From Quercus robur (lineage: Eukaryota > Streptophyta > Magnoliopsida > Fagales > Fagaceae), in NCBI RefSeq assembly GCF_932294415.1, contig NC_065541.1:49888290-49952289 (forward strand): a stretch of 64,000 bases of DNA, written 5' to 3'. Position 1 is the stretch's first letter. Every line of letters starts with the position of its first letter. The notes beneath the pieces are model-generated. The model did not search any database, was not told the origin of the DNA, and worked only from the letters and a program-made list of their open reading frames with translations. Both the position numbers and the translations under genes were made by a program. Shown piece after piece: positions 1-10,086 of the stretch.

Positions 1-228
1 ACAATAAAAATAGTGAAAGTTAGAAAACAAGTAAGAAAGATGTATATTCAAAATGCTACTTTATGCAAGAAAAGCACAAAGCAAACCAAAAATTACAAAG
101 AAAAGAAAGAAACAAAGAAGAAAAGAAAACAAAGAAGAAAATTAATTACAAAGGAGGAGAGAACAAAGGAACGGAGGGAGAGAATCACTAGATGTGAGTC
201 CCCAAGATCGAGACCAATCGAATAGAGA

Positions 229-1060
229 TCAACTAAAAGAAGTAAGCAATTGGTCTGCAGAGCTATCCAAGTCCTCAAATATCTGCCTATTACGCTCCTT
301 CCGTAGACACCACAATAAGCACAACGAAACTAAATTCCAAATGTTAGAAGAGTGCTTCTCCAACCGATTCCACCAACCAAAAAGCAAATCAGGAACTGTT
401 CTTGGTAGGACCCACGAAATCCAAAAAGATTTAAAAACAAAACTCCATAACCAATGAGCCTTCTCAAAATGAAGCAGTAAGTGATCCACAGTCTCCCCAC
501 AGTGACGACACATAATGCACTAGTCAACAAAATCCAAACCCCTAAGTCTCAAATTATCACCCATAAGAATCTTATTCCAAGCTATAGTCCAAACGAAGAA
601 GGAAACACGTCCAGGGGCCTTAACTTTCCCAATAACTTTCCAAGGAAAGACAATAGAAGCAACTTATTGTAAAACGAACAGATGTCAAACTCTCTATTAG
701 GCTTTAACTTCCATCACATCCGGTCCCCAATATCCGTTGAAGGAATATTGGATACCAAGATACAAAGAAAGTCCTCCCCTATATCCAACTCCCAATCATT
801 AAGATCCCGAATGAGATGAACATCCCAACTTCTCCTTTCCCTTGACCCCAATCTTGTCAATGAAGAGTGAAGACTCAACGGAAGCCTCCATATCAGTGGC
901 AATACCATACAACCCTGGGAAAGCCAGTTGGAGAGGTTGATCCCCACACCATCCATATTGCCAAAATCTCACTCTATTCCCCATCCCAACAACGAACTGG
1001 GTATTTTTGCTAAAATCCTCCCAACCCATACGAATACCTCTCCATAAACCACACCCATGA
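229..1060 (-). pseudogene. L1-type LINE ORF2 fragment (post-RT region and zinc-binding domain)
   Basis: Minus-strand frames give the conserved tail of plant L1 ORF2. At 1029-799 there is a stretch with GNRVRFWQYGWCGDQPL, the linker that follows the reverse transcriptase. At 513-229 there is CRHCGETVDHLLLHFEKA, the reverse-transcriptase zinc-binding domain, followed by LLWCLRKERNRQIFED. The pieces lie in different frames with stops, so this is a dead, 5'-truncated copy. It sits downstream of the WDR83-like exons, possibly inside a long intron of that gene. Family assignment is from remembered motif patterns. Confidence 0.75.
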
Positions 1061-1064
1061 TTAA

Positions 1065-1140
1065 AATTTCTACAAAAACAAAAGCCTTAGTCCCAAAACT
1101 ATGGAATCAACTATGGATTCTCAACAGACTAATTGGAATC
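1065..1140 (-). repeat. RTE-type LINE 3'-tail-like fragment
   Basis: The stretch AAAGCCTTAGTCCCAAAACT followed by a TGGAATCAACTATGGATTCTCAAC-like sequence resembles the conserved 3' untranslated tail of plant RTE-type LINEs. It lies between two L1 fragments. Short and diverged, so only a likely call. Confidence 0.4.
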
Positions 1141-1169
1141 GCGTGCGCGCACACACACACATATATATA

Positions 1170-1740
1170 TTTGATAAGTAATAAACTTCATCGAAAAAAA
1201 TGTAAGAAAATAAAGAGGAAAAAAGCACACAGGCAATGTGCTAGAGGCAACAAAGAAAAAAACTAAGCAACAAAGAAAGTACATAAATCAAGCATATCAG
1301 GTAAAGAAATGAAAGTAAAAACACTCGAAACATTTGCACAATCAAGCAAAGTCCGAAAAAAGAGAAGCTTCAACTCATGAATTGATCTTTCATTCCCTTC
1401 AAAGGTATATGTATTCCTTTCCCTCCAAACGACCCACATTAGACAGTGAGGGATCATTCTCCAAAGAACCTTAGTTTTTTTTTTTGATAGGTAATATAAG
1501 AACTATTATTAATAAATAAAAGATGAATAATACAAGATGTTCATGATGATGAACAATAAGAAACAGAAGAAACAAACAGCCAAACAAAGAAGAGGGAAAT
1601 CAAATAGAAAAACTAAGGGAAGACAAAGAACCTTAGTTTTGAGTCTAATCATTCACATATATTCTTCTTTACCATTCTATAATATCCAAAATCATACTCT
1701 TTGTCACCTCATAAATTAACATATCATTTCTTACTACTTT
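1170..1740 (-). pseudogene. L1 LINE 3' end, interrupted by a small retroposed insert
   Basis: Minus-strand codons at 1457-1263 read WVVWRERNTYTFEGNERSIH and then a leucine-rich stretch, the very end of plant L1 ORF2. The 3' untranslated part follows toward lower coordinates and ends near 1172 with ATTACTTATC (reverse strand), the usual L1 terminal motif. The copy is broken at 1479-1623 by a younger insert with its own target-site duplication. Confidence 0.65.
1479..1623 (-). mobile_element. Small 5'-truncated retroposon with 17-bp target-site duplication
   Basis: A 145-bp insert starts with a poly-T tract followed by GATAGGTAATA, the reverse complement of the TATTACCTATC-polyA end typical of plant LINE/SINE tails. 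It is flanked by perfect 17-bp direct repeats, CAAAGAACCTTAGTTTT, at 1462-1478 and 1624-1640. The long target duplication and the poly-A tail are hallmarks of target-primed reverse transcription. It is nested in an older L1 end. Confidence 0.75.
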
Positions 1741-2010
1741 TATTAGTGTTATTTTAGATCTCCCTCTGCCTCTTTTCATTCCCACCATAGTCTTGACTTA
1801 TATCAAATCACTCTTAGTCACTAATCGCTCTCCTTTGCACATGACCAATATCTTAACCAAACTCCCTCATCTTTACATCAACGGAAGCCGCTCTATCTTC
1901 AATAAAAATTTCTTCATTTTATATCCAATTCTTCCTTCTATTTCAACTTATTCATCTTAACATTCTCATGTTTTAGCTACGCTAATTTTACATTAAAGTC
2001 AAACATAACC
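1740..2010 (-). pseudogene. Degraded RTE-type LINE C-terminal fragment
   Basis: The reverse strand contains a decayed version of the C-terminal block of plant RTE-like ORFs: VDVKMREFG, one stop, then GHVQRRAISD, then further stops and a glycine/arginine-rich remnant. It has several in-frame stops and no long ORF. It lies just downstream of WDR83-like exon 2, consistent with a repeat-filled intron or with truncation of that gene. Confidence 0.5.
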
Positions 2011-2176
2011 GCTACAACCTCAAAATTATAGGTTTTCTTTGTTCTTCTTAACATGCACACCAAATTTTTTATTGCTGGTAAAAATTTCCAAATTGAATAA
2101 AATTAAAAATTCAACAAAAAATTATCTGATAAACTTGAAAAACAGTTAAAATTAAAAAAAGAAAAAGAAAACAAAC

Positions 2177-2580
2177 CTCGCCATCATGGCCACGAAATTT
2201 ACGAATAACACGACCCGTTGATACATCCCAGTAAAAGATTTGTCGGTCTCCACCACATGAACACAGCTTTGAATTATCCCTAAAAAAATAAATAATAAAA
2301 TAAAAACAATTAGCGTAAAAAATAGCAATTAGGGATTGAATTAACAATTGGTTTAGAGAGTGAGAAAGTACGGGGTGACGTGGACGTCACGGACTTCACG
2401 GGCGTGGGATTTGTAGGTCTTGATGTGGATGCCACGGTGGGGATTCCAGAGGCGTATGGTACGGTCTTTGCCGCAACTCAGACAATAGTTTCCGTCGCTG
2501 TTGAATCTCGCCGCTAATACTGCTCCCTCATGACCTTTCAACACATTTGCCTCCTTCCCTGGAACTTCCAATTCGCTCAT
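2177..2580 (-). CDS. WDR83: WDR83/MORG1-like WD40 repeat protein, first two coding exons (partial)
   Basis: Exon 1 is 2580-2372 and exon 2 is 2279-2177; the intron between has a GT donor (GTACTTTC) and a TTTTTTAG acceptor. The joined frame is 104 codons with no stop and ends at a second GT donor (GAG|GTTTGT). It encodes two WD40 blades: HEGAVLAARFNSDGNYCLSC...IRLWNP, then DNSKLCSCGGDRQIFYWDVSTG and IRKFRGHDGEV. This matches the N-terminus of WDR83/MORG1, a WD40 scaffold known in animals for MAPK modules and found with spliceosomal complexes; the role in this plant is inferred from homology. The full protein is about 300 residues, so the remaining exons are missing here. From 2176 to 1 there are only LINE remnants: either a long intron running off the window or a truncated gene. 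The ATG at 2580 lies in a good context and sets the family-typical N-terminus. Confidence 0.85.
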
Positions 2581-3255
2581 CTCTCTCTTTCTTTCTTTTT
2601 AAGGCAGGAAGGGAACAGCTGGCTGTCCTGCTTTCACCGCAAAAAGTAATAAAGTACACTACTACTGTCTGTCTTTACTCTTTACTCTTTCAGTGTGTGA
2701 GTGTGATAATAAGAATGAACGAAAGATCTTAACTGTAGTTAAAACGACATGTCGTTTATTTATTTATCTACCTATTCACTTGTTCATGTTGTAAAGAGTC
2801 ACATGACCATTTCATCTTCCAAAAGTCACTTCTTCATTCTTGGCTTGGGCCCCATACATCTTAATTAAACCAACTCTTCAACAAATAAATTAATCTTTAT
2901 TTAGACAACAAACATGCATATATAAGTTTAAAACATGTACGTACATTCACACTAGATTAATTAATTAATAATGCCCACCACAATAATTTGCATTGGCTAG
3001 TTTCATTTCTAATGTGTCACATGTGGAACAACATCATATAAATTATAACAATTTGTTTCACAATCCTCATTGTTTGTATTCTAGGTTGTCCCAAACTACA
3101 TGTGGAACCAGCAAAAGTAGGAGGCAAATTGGCCAGCCATTATGGTTATATTTGCATATATCTAAAGAGGCCAAAGACTGCAATGCAGCCAGCAAGGTTA
3201 CAACTAAGTATGATTTCGTCTTCTCCCAAATAAGTTTTATAATTAACTAAATTAC
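2581..3255. other. Intergenic, AT-rich; WDR83-like 5' leader and promoter side
   Basis: No gene is seen. The first 20 or so bases are the AG-rich leader (minus strand) of the WDR83-like gene. An open frame on the plus strand at 2993-3250 has no recognisable domain and ordinary AT-rich composition. Confidence 0.5.
2742..2757. promoter_or_regulatory. 16-bp perfect palindrome upstream of WDR83-like gene
   Basis: AAACGACATGTCGTTT is its own reverse complement. It lies about 160 bp upstream of the WDR83-like start codon, in a likely promoter position. A protein-binding role is inference. Confidence 0.35.
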
Positions 3256-3545
3256 TTTTTTTTTAATAGTAATGAAAATTTATTGAATAAACAGTCCCAA
3301 CTACAGAGGGGTTGTACTCAAGGAGCGGTACATCAAATTCTCAAACTACAATGCTCTTAACACATCTATAAAAGTAAAACATGGAAAAAATTGAAAAGCA
3401 ACACTCCAATACAACAAAGTAAGACAGAAGAAATATTTAATCTTCAGAAAAGACACATCCCTCAAAACTTCTAGCATTCTGATCCCTCCAAAGACACCAC
3501 ATTATGCAAATAACTATGTGAATTTCACCAAGAAAATCTTCTATA
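3256..3545 (-). pseudogene. L1 LINE 3'-end fragment
   Basis: It begins on the plus strand with a poly-T tract followed by AATAGTAATGAAAATTTATT, the reversed 3' end of a plant L1. On the minus strand, around 3530-3470, codons read ICIMWCLWRDQNARSFE, the conserved C-terminal motif of L1 ORF2. It is a strongly 5'-truncated insertion. Confidence 0.65.
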
Positions 3546-5114
3546 AACATAAAATTGAGCTAAAGTTCCATAACAGTTTATTTATAGGGTCCTAGGGTCA
3601 AGGTAACTACAACGTTTACTACATAAGCTATACAAACTGATCTATTAACTTTTAAACACAAAAAGAAAAAGTAAATAAGAAATTTCATTCTGTTGCTAAT
3701 GTAGCACCAATCACAATTGTTGACATGTTAGTTTGTAAGATTTTCGTAATAAGATTGGTAATAACTTTAGCATTTTCTAAAAACAAAATAGAGACTATTA
3801 ACACAAACACGGAAAGAGGAAACAAAAATATTGGATGCAAAATACAGGAACCTAATTTTTATTAAATTGAATTACTGTCACCAAAAGGAAACAACAATTT
3901 GCACATAAATTGTTCTACTTTCATATTCCTTATTTGAAAACCATAACTGCTTCAAAATCAATACAGTGTGATCTAAATTTGCTCAACATTCAATGAACTT
4001 GATGCAACTAAACTTTCTAAATCAATGAGGGGTGACAACAACTTAACCAACTAAATACAAAGACAACAACAAAGCCTGCATCCCAAAACTTTGGGATCAG
4101 CTAACTTAACTAAACTAAATGCATCCCCTAATTCAGAAAAACAAATAACCCCCAATTTCTAAACATCTCTAGTTTAACACAAACTGGAGCATAATCCTCC
4201 ATTTGATTTGACTGAGAAACTCCACGGCTTATATGTACCCAAAAAGATCAACACCTTTTTCAATCTATTGCATTGGTTTTTAAAGTTAAGTTATTCAGAT
4301 AAACCACAAATACAATCTAGCCTGTTATAGATTTCTAGTTTTCTTAGTCCCAATTTTAACAAAGTACGAATTTGACAAACATCAATCTTTTCCAGTTTAC
4401 CTACATTTTCTCGTCAACCAAACAGCACTCCACAAAACACAGAATCTAACAAAGCCAACAACAAAAAATAGTAACAAACAGAAAGATCAATACCAACATC
4501 TTCACTTCACTAACTGTTTTTCAAATTAAGCAAAGCAGTAACAAATCACAACCCGCAAATCTCACAATTCAAGATCAAAAGTCCCACTTTTACCAAACAA
4601 TCACATTGAGAAAACATTAATCTTTCCTCATTTTCCCACATTTTCTAATCAACCAAACAGCACCCACCAAAACCCAGATTCTAATAATGCCAAAAAACAC
4701 AAAACAAAACAAAAAAAAAAAAAACAAAACAAAAACAAAAACAATACCAAACTACAAATCTAAAATCTCACAACCCCAGATTCAAAAAATCCAAACTTCA
4801 ACATAGAAAGATAAAGAAAAGACTTTACCTTGAAACAATGATAGAAAGATCGTTTAAATTTCTCCAGAAATCACGTTGTACACAAGCTTCGCTCGGCGGC
4901 GTGGATCGGAGCTCGACGGCTTGGATCAGAGCTCGGCGGCGGCGACGATCGGCTTCGTGGAGAGTGAGAGAGCTTGAGACGAGAGAGCGCGAGAGGTTGA
5001 GAGAGCGTGATCTGATCTGACGTGGTAAATTCCTTTTTTTTCGGGTCAGGCCTATTGCGGTGGCTCCAACCGCCGCTATAGGCAGTCTGTTTAAAAATTA
5101 AATATAAATTGCAA
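3546..5114. other. AT-rich intergenic DNA with transposon-leader-like segment
   Basis: No coding gene is recognised. At about 4073-4118 there is an RTE-tail-like sequence (GCCTGCATCCCAAAACTTTG). At 4830-5090 a GC-rich, CGAG/CTCTC-rich stretch followed by CCGCCGCTATAGGC resembles the 5' leader and subterminal repeats of a CACTA-type element read on the minus strand, including a possible splice donor (CAAG|GTAAAGTC) near 4828. The open plus frame at 4838-5020 is arginine-rich and probably spurious. Confidence 0.3.
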
Positions 5115-6289
5115 AGTTAGTTCCTATCATTTACACAATATCTCAATTTGATTCCTAACCTTTTAATTGTGTCAATTTGATCCCTAATCTTTTAGTATCA
5201 TGTTAATTTAGTCTCTGTCATTATCTTTTGGATGAAAATTACTGATGTGGCAAACAACCCAAATAAAAAATTATTTTTTTGCCACATCAACAGGCATTGT
5301 ACCGCCATGTCATTTAAAAAAAATAAAATTAAATCCAAAACACGTGACAACTAAAATCCCTAAAGCCTTGTTTGGTTTTAAAAAAATGATCACTCATCAC
5401 TCATCACTCAGTTTTCATCACTCCTCACTATCACTCAAAAATACCCCAATTTCTGATAACTCTATTTGTGGCTTGTTTGGGTGAAATATTTGAGTGAGTT
5501 TTGAAACTCCATCACTCACCTTTATGTCAACTCACTAGGTCCCACAAATATCAATTAAAAATCTCTGTACATAACGGTCATAACTCTTACCCGTGTTCTT
5601 TCTCTCTCTCTGTGTCTCTCTTCTTCACGCCCTTTCCACCCCAAAACGTCCCCAGCATCCAGAAACCCAAAATTATCAAAATGGATCTGTGCAAAAGCCC
5701 AGAATAGCAAATTGGAGTGATGCTCTTCTTCCTCACCTCGAACCTGTCTGCGCAAAACCCCAATTCCTCTCAGCATTTGAACCTGGCTTGAGGATCTCGT
5801 TGCCCCTCACTTCCCTGCCTCCATTGCGTTAGATCCTCCCTCAACTCGAACTCCAGAAAACCCACACGAAGGAATCCCAGACTCCCAACTCTAAACATAA
5901 CCCCGTTCGGGAGGACGCCGGAAAGTAGGCCTTACACGATCAAAAATTGCGGTAGCATGTGGTAATCGATTATTCTTTTTAAATTTGGGTCGGTTTTTAT
6001 TTTTATTTTTTATGATCTTGATTATAATTGTTATGATTATGATAGTGTTTGTTATGTTTATGTAGTGGGTTTTTATTTATTTTTGCTAAGAGTGTTAACT
6101 ATGAGTTTGGCTTTTTTTTTTTTTTTTTTAATCTCACTTTATTTTTTGTTTTAATGAGAGTTTGCCATATCCAACGTTGCTCATCTTCCTCACCTTCAAC
6201 TTGTAAACTCATCGCGGCACTGTGGGTCTGCTGAAGAGAAACTTGTGAGCCCTCTGTTGGTACATGCACTAAATTTCTCTCATAGTGTA

Positions 6290-6440
6290 GCAGAGTTGCC
6301 ACACCAGTGCAGCCCAAGCTGCAACGCACTACCTGCTGCACTGTTGCACTACCTGCTGCACTGTGTTGTAGCTTGGGCTGCACTGGTGTGGCAGTTGCAG
6401 TAGCTAGTGCACCAGCTGCCACACCAGTGCAGCCCGAGTA
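6290..6440. repeat. Palindromic CTGCAC/GTGTGGCAG modules, cluster 1
   Basis: Interleaved direct and inverted copies of a short GC-richer unit: CCACACCAGTGCAGCCCAAG and its reverse complement, with GTTGCA and CAGCTAGTGCA linkers. The same unit recurs at 6680-6746, 7577-7650 and 8130-8430 inside the Harbinger element and nowhere else that I see in the window. Confidence 0.7.
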
Positions 6441-6679
6441 TTAGTAGACAATTTCTTCAATATCTCATCCTTTCATCTTACTATTGAAAGATTGGCTAAT
6501 ATTTCATATTAATACAATACATGAATTTAGCTATTAATTATTAGCAAATAAGATTTTGATCTTCATATCAGCATTAAAGCCCCAAGGATATTATGCACTA
6601 GTCTTCACATGCATGGAAACTGTAACTTTCCAGGTTTGTACTAAAACATAGCATATAGAACTTTTGTTAGGACACCCTA

Positions 6680-6746
6680 GTAGCTGCCACACCAGCGCAG
6701 CAGCCCAAGCTGCAACACAGTGCAGCTTGGGTTGCACTGGTGTGGC
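6680..6746. repeat. Palindromic modules, cluster 2 left half
   Basis: Contains GCTGCCACACCAGCGCAG, then CCCAAGCTGCAACACAGTGC, then the inverted half. It continues at 7577 once the hAT insertion is removed. Confidence 0.65.
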
Positions 6747-7576
6747 TAGGGGCGGCCCAACATAATTAAGGGCCTAAGGCGAAAAATTTATGCGGGGCCT
6801 TTAATATGTAAATATTAATTAAACAAAATTATTTAATACTAATCAAATTAAGGCTAATTTGATACATTAAATACATAAATAATACCAACTAGACTAATGT
6901 TAATTTTATATAGAGAATTGAATATCATAGTTGAATTATAAATATTAATAAAAAGAAATAAAAATATATTGCGATTGAAAAAGATACTTTATTTTGGATA
7001 TAAGATGATGCTAGTTAAATAAAATTGTAATCTAATTTTTAATTTTATATTTTGATTTTAAGAGAGAGAGAGAGAGATAAATATTATTTGGTATATAGTT
7101 TTGTAGGATATTAGTTTACAAAAATTAAAGTCTTAAACTATTAGGGGAGATTAATCTATAATTGATGATTTAACACATTTGCAACATCTTTTTGAAATAT
7201 TTTAGGGTTTCAATTGAATTAAGGTTCTATTGGTCTCGTACTTTGAGAGTCTTAATAAAAATGGCTAATTAAAAGTACTATAAAATGTTCAAAATATAAT
7301 GTGATAATGTCTCTTATTGGTGAACTTCATCAATTTAACTAATGAATGTTTATATCACGTTTTTTTGTGATTAATAACATAACAATTTGTAAGCCAATAA
7401 TAAAATTTGTACATCACTAATAAAAAAAATGTACAACCTTTAGAAAATATATATAATTTTATAAAAATTTGAGCCTTTAACTATAAAAAATGGGGCCTTT
7501 TTTTCTAATGAAATTTTTGTTTTTTGGTGGGGCCTTAGGCCTAGGCCTAACTGGCCTAGGCCTTGAGCCAGCCCTG
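6747..7576. mobile_element. Non-autonomous hAT-type element
   Basis: An 830-bp AT-rich insert has imperfect inverted ends, TAGGGGCGGCCCAA on the left and, reversed, CAGGGCTGGCTCAA on the right, followed inward by GGCCTAAGG/GGCCTTAGGCC motifs. A perfect 8-bp target-site duplication, GGTGTGGC, lies at 6739-6746 and 7577-7584. Eight-bp duplications and CAGGG-type ends define hAT elements. It encodes nothing recognisable. It landed inside a palindromic module, so it is younger than that module. Confidence 0.85.
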
Positions 7577-7650
7577 GGTGTGGCAGCTACTAGCTGCTGC
7601 ACTGTGACGGGGCAGCTAGTGCAGCAGCTGCCACACCAGTGCAGGGGTTG
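7577..7650. repeat. Palindromic modules, cluster 2 right half
   Basis: Continues cluster 2 after the hAT element: GTGTGGCAGCTACTAGCTGC then CAGCAGCTGCCACACCAGTG. Confidence 0.65.
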
Positions 7651-8129
7651 CAACAGTTCCTAAAAATACCACTGAAGCCCTCAAGAACTGTGTTGAAACC
7701 AAGCCGAACACTGAAGCAAAGCCACCCCAAAACTACAGGGAAAAAAAAAATCAAACCGACCATCAAAGGCTCGGCAAACCCACTGTGAACACCACCAGAA
7801 ACAGGCCCAAAATACCCAGAAAAACAACCCAAAAATCTCACTGCAAAATCATTCACTGAAAATCAAACAGTCCCTAAAGGTTGTAAAAAACGTACACCAA
7901 CTTTGAACTAATTCATAGGTATTCAATTATAATCAATGGTACTAGATTGGGACGTTTTGCATTGATTGTTCAAGTCCAGTTTGGAAATAGGACACAAATT
8001 TTATTGCATTTAGACACTAAGTTTCATTCAACCGACAAAAAAGAAAAAAGAATTGGTGATAAATTTGGTGTACAAAGAAATGGTGATAAATTTGGTATAC
8101 ACAAATTTGGTGTATAAATTTGGTGATAA

Positions 8130-8430
8130 ATGTGGCACACCAGTGCAGCTTGGGCTGCACTGGTGTGGCAGCTACTAGCTGCTGCACTGTGTTGCAACAG
8201 CTAGTGCAGCAGCTAGTACTGCACTGGTGTGGCAGCTGCTGCAATGTGTTGCAACAGCTAGTAGCTGCAACACCAGTGCAGCTTGGGCTGCACTGGTGTG
8301 GCAGCTACTAGCTTGGGCACCCTAGTAGCTGCCACACCAGTGCAGCCCAAGCTGCACTGTGTTGCAAACTTTGAACTGGTGTGGCAGCAGCTAGTGCACC
8401 AGCTGCCACACCAGTGCGGCAGTCCAATGC
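8130..8430. repeat. Palindromic modules, cluster 3 (largest)
   Basis: About 300 bp of nested inverted repeats: GTGCAGCTTGGGCTGCACTG, GGTGTGGCAGCTACTAGC, TGTGTTGCAACAGCTAG and their complements in both orders. The cluster sits where the 3' exon(s) of the Harbinger transposase should be. Strong cruciform or hairpin potential. Confidence 0.75.
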
Positions 8431-8495
8431 TCTAAATGTCAAAAACCCTCAAATGAGTTGATAAAGTTTTACATGAACCAGCCACACCAGGAAAC

Positions 8496-8593
8496 CATGG
8501 AAAACATTTACAATATAAAGTTCTACATGAAAACAAATAAAGCTAGGGACTCAAACAAACCCACAAATCATGGAAAACATTTACAATATAAAG
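8496..8593. repeat. 25-bp direct repeat pair
   Basis: The same 25 bases (starting CATGGAAAACATTTACAAT) occur at 8496-8520 and 8569-8593, 73 bp apart, in the region just downstream of transposase exon 2. Confidence 0.7.
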
Positions 8594-8643
8594 ATCATCA
8601 TTAATTCACTGTGGAACTCAAACAAAGCCACAAAGACGCATAC

Positions 8644-9620
8644 CTTCCGGTGGCCATGGGAAGCCATGCTTCGGGTCTTTAATAGCTTCTTCAAACACCC
8701 TGGAGTCGTTGGCGCTTCCCTCCCAACCACCATGGACATACGTAAACCGCATGTCATGGTCACATGCACACATGACGTTGGTTGTAACAGTGCTCTTGCG
8801 ACTCCTATGAGTCTGGAGTCTTATCGTTGAAGGCCGAGAATTAACATGTGTTCCGTCAATAGCTCCTATGCTTCTCTACAGTGAATAGTGTCAATTAGTT
8901 GAAATACTATATAGTAATGTGTACAACCATTTTGGAAGATATTATGAAATTATTTACCTCAAACCAAGGGTCATACTTATTGTTCCCCCACAAATGCTCT
9001 GGAAGGCCTACCACATTCGGATCCGGCTTGATTAAATGTTGGCCCCATGTGTGGACAGCTAGCAACACCCTACGGAACTTGCGATCTACAGTTTCAGTGG
9101 AATGCTGAAATCTGTCTGCCACAAGCCGCATCCGAGTATTATGCCCAACAGTGTACAAGAATATGGCTACTGCCTCCTGCACGTCAACACGCCCCTTCCC
9201 TTCCTTCAAGTACCCATAATGTTTCAGCTCATCAACCAAGTGATAGAATAGATCTAGTGTCATGCGGAACATCTCATGACAATTGGTAGGATTACCATCT
9301 CTCACTTCAGCCATATAATCGCTTCCAGTCAAAATGCTAGTACGTTGTGGGCGCTTGTCGTAATGCCGTTGGAAATATGCCACCATCTCGCCAATAAGTG
9401 GAAATACAAACCAAAACTCCTCCTCCTCGCTGTCATACTCCGAGTCCGTGTCTGCACCAGTGGTCATGTCATCGTCACAATCACTTATATCCATGTCATC
9501 ATCACTCAAACTAGTGTCCATGTCATCACCACAACCACCACTGTCCATGTCATCATCGTCGGAGTTAAAATAAGCGTCATCAAAATCATATTGCGAAAAA
9601 GGATCACTGGGGGAGACCAT
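8644..9620 (-). pseudogene. Harbinger DDE transposase, 3'-truncated
   Basis: Exon 1 is 9620-8958 and exon 2 is 8875-8644, joined by GAG|GTAAATAA and a CACTGTAG acceptor. The start at 9620 follows a plausible 3' splice site (TTTTTCAG) for a 5'-UTR intron. The N-terminus is acidic (many D/E). The body carries the family's helical region (RMRLVADRFQHSTETVDRKF), then IGAIDGTHV with the first catalytic Asp, and GSANDSRVF with the second. Coding ends at PEG before a GT donor at 8643-8642. The following exon, which should hold the third catalytic acid (Glu), is not found; hAT, palindromic modules and non-coding DNA occupy the space. The enzyme would therefore be inactive. It lies downstream of the Myb/SANT ORF on the same strand, the usual order for such elements. 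Confidence 0.85.
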
Positions 9621-10086
9621 TATACCTATACCCTGAAAAAACCAAAGCATTAGAACCAAAGATATTGAAATATATAAACGGACAAATTAATATAAAGTAC
9701 CAAGAGAATTGCAATAATGTTAGCTGAACTCACCTTACAATGTAAGTAACATGAACTAAATAAAAAATATTAAAAAATATATATATAATACTATAAAAAA
9801 ACACCAAGTACATAACAAAGCCCATACACTAATTTAAGTAACACCATAATCACAAGCATAGTTCACAACACTTTAACATTACAATAAAACTACATTAAAT
9901 AAAAGTGTTCAACTGATAGCAAAGAGAAATAAAACCAAACGTCGAATATTGTCCAAGCAAACACACATAAAGTCCTTAAATGATACTTAAAAACTAAACC
10001 AAGTGTTTTCTCAAAAAGAAAAAAACTAAACCAAGTGATTCACATAGAATGTCACATAACAAAAGGTAGAACAAAAGCAATCCCCA

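Noticed and set aside
1148-1170. Z-DNA-like (CA)n(TA)n tract as a regulatory site
   Set aside because: It is the simple-repeat tail at the end of an L1 fragment; nothing links it to a gene.
2993-3250. 85-codon plus frame
   Set aside because: Ordinary intergenic composition, no domain, no neighbouring exons.
6099-6422. 107-codon minus frame
   Set aside because: Reads through palindromic modules and a poly-T tract (poly-lysine); not a gene.
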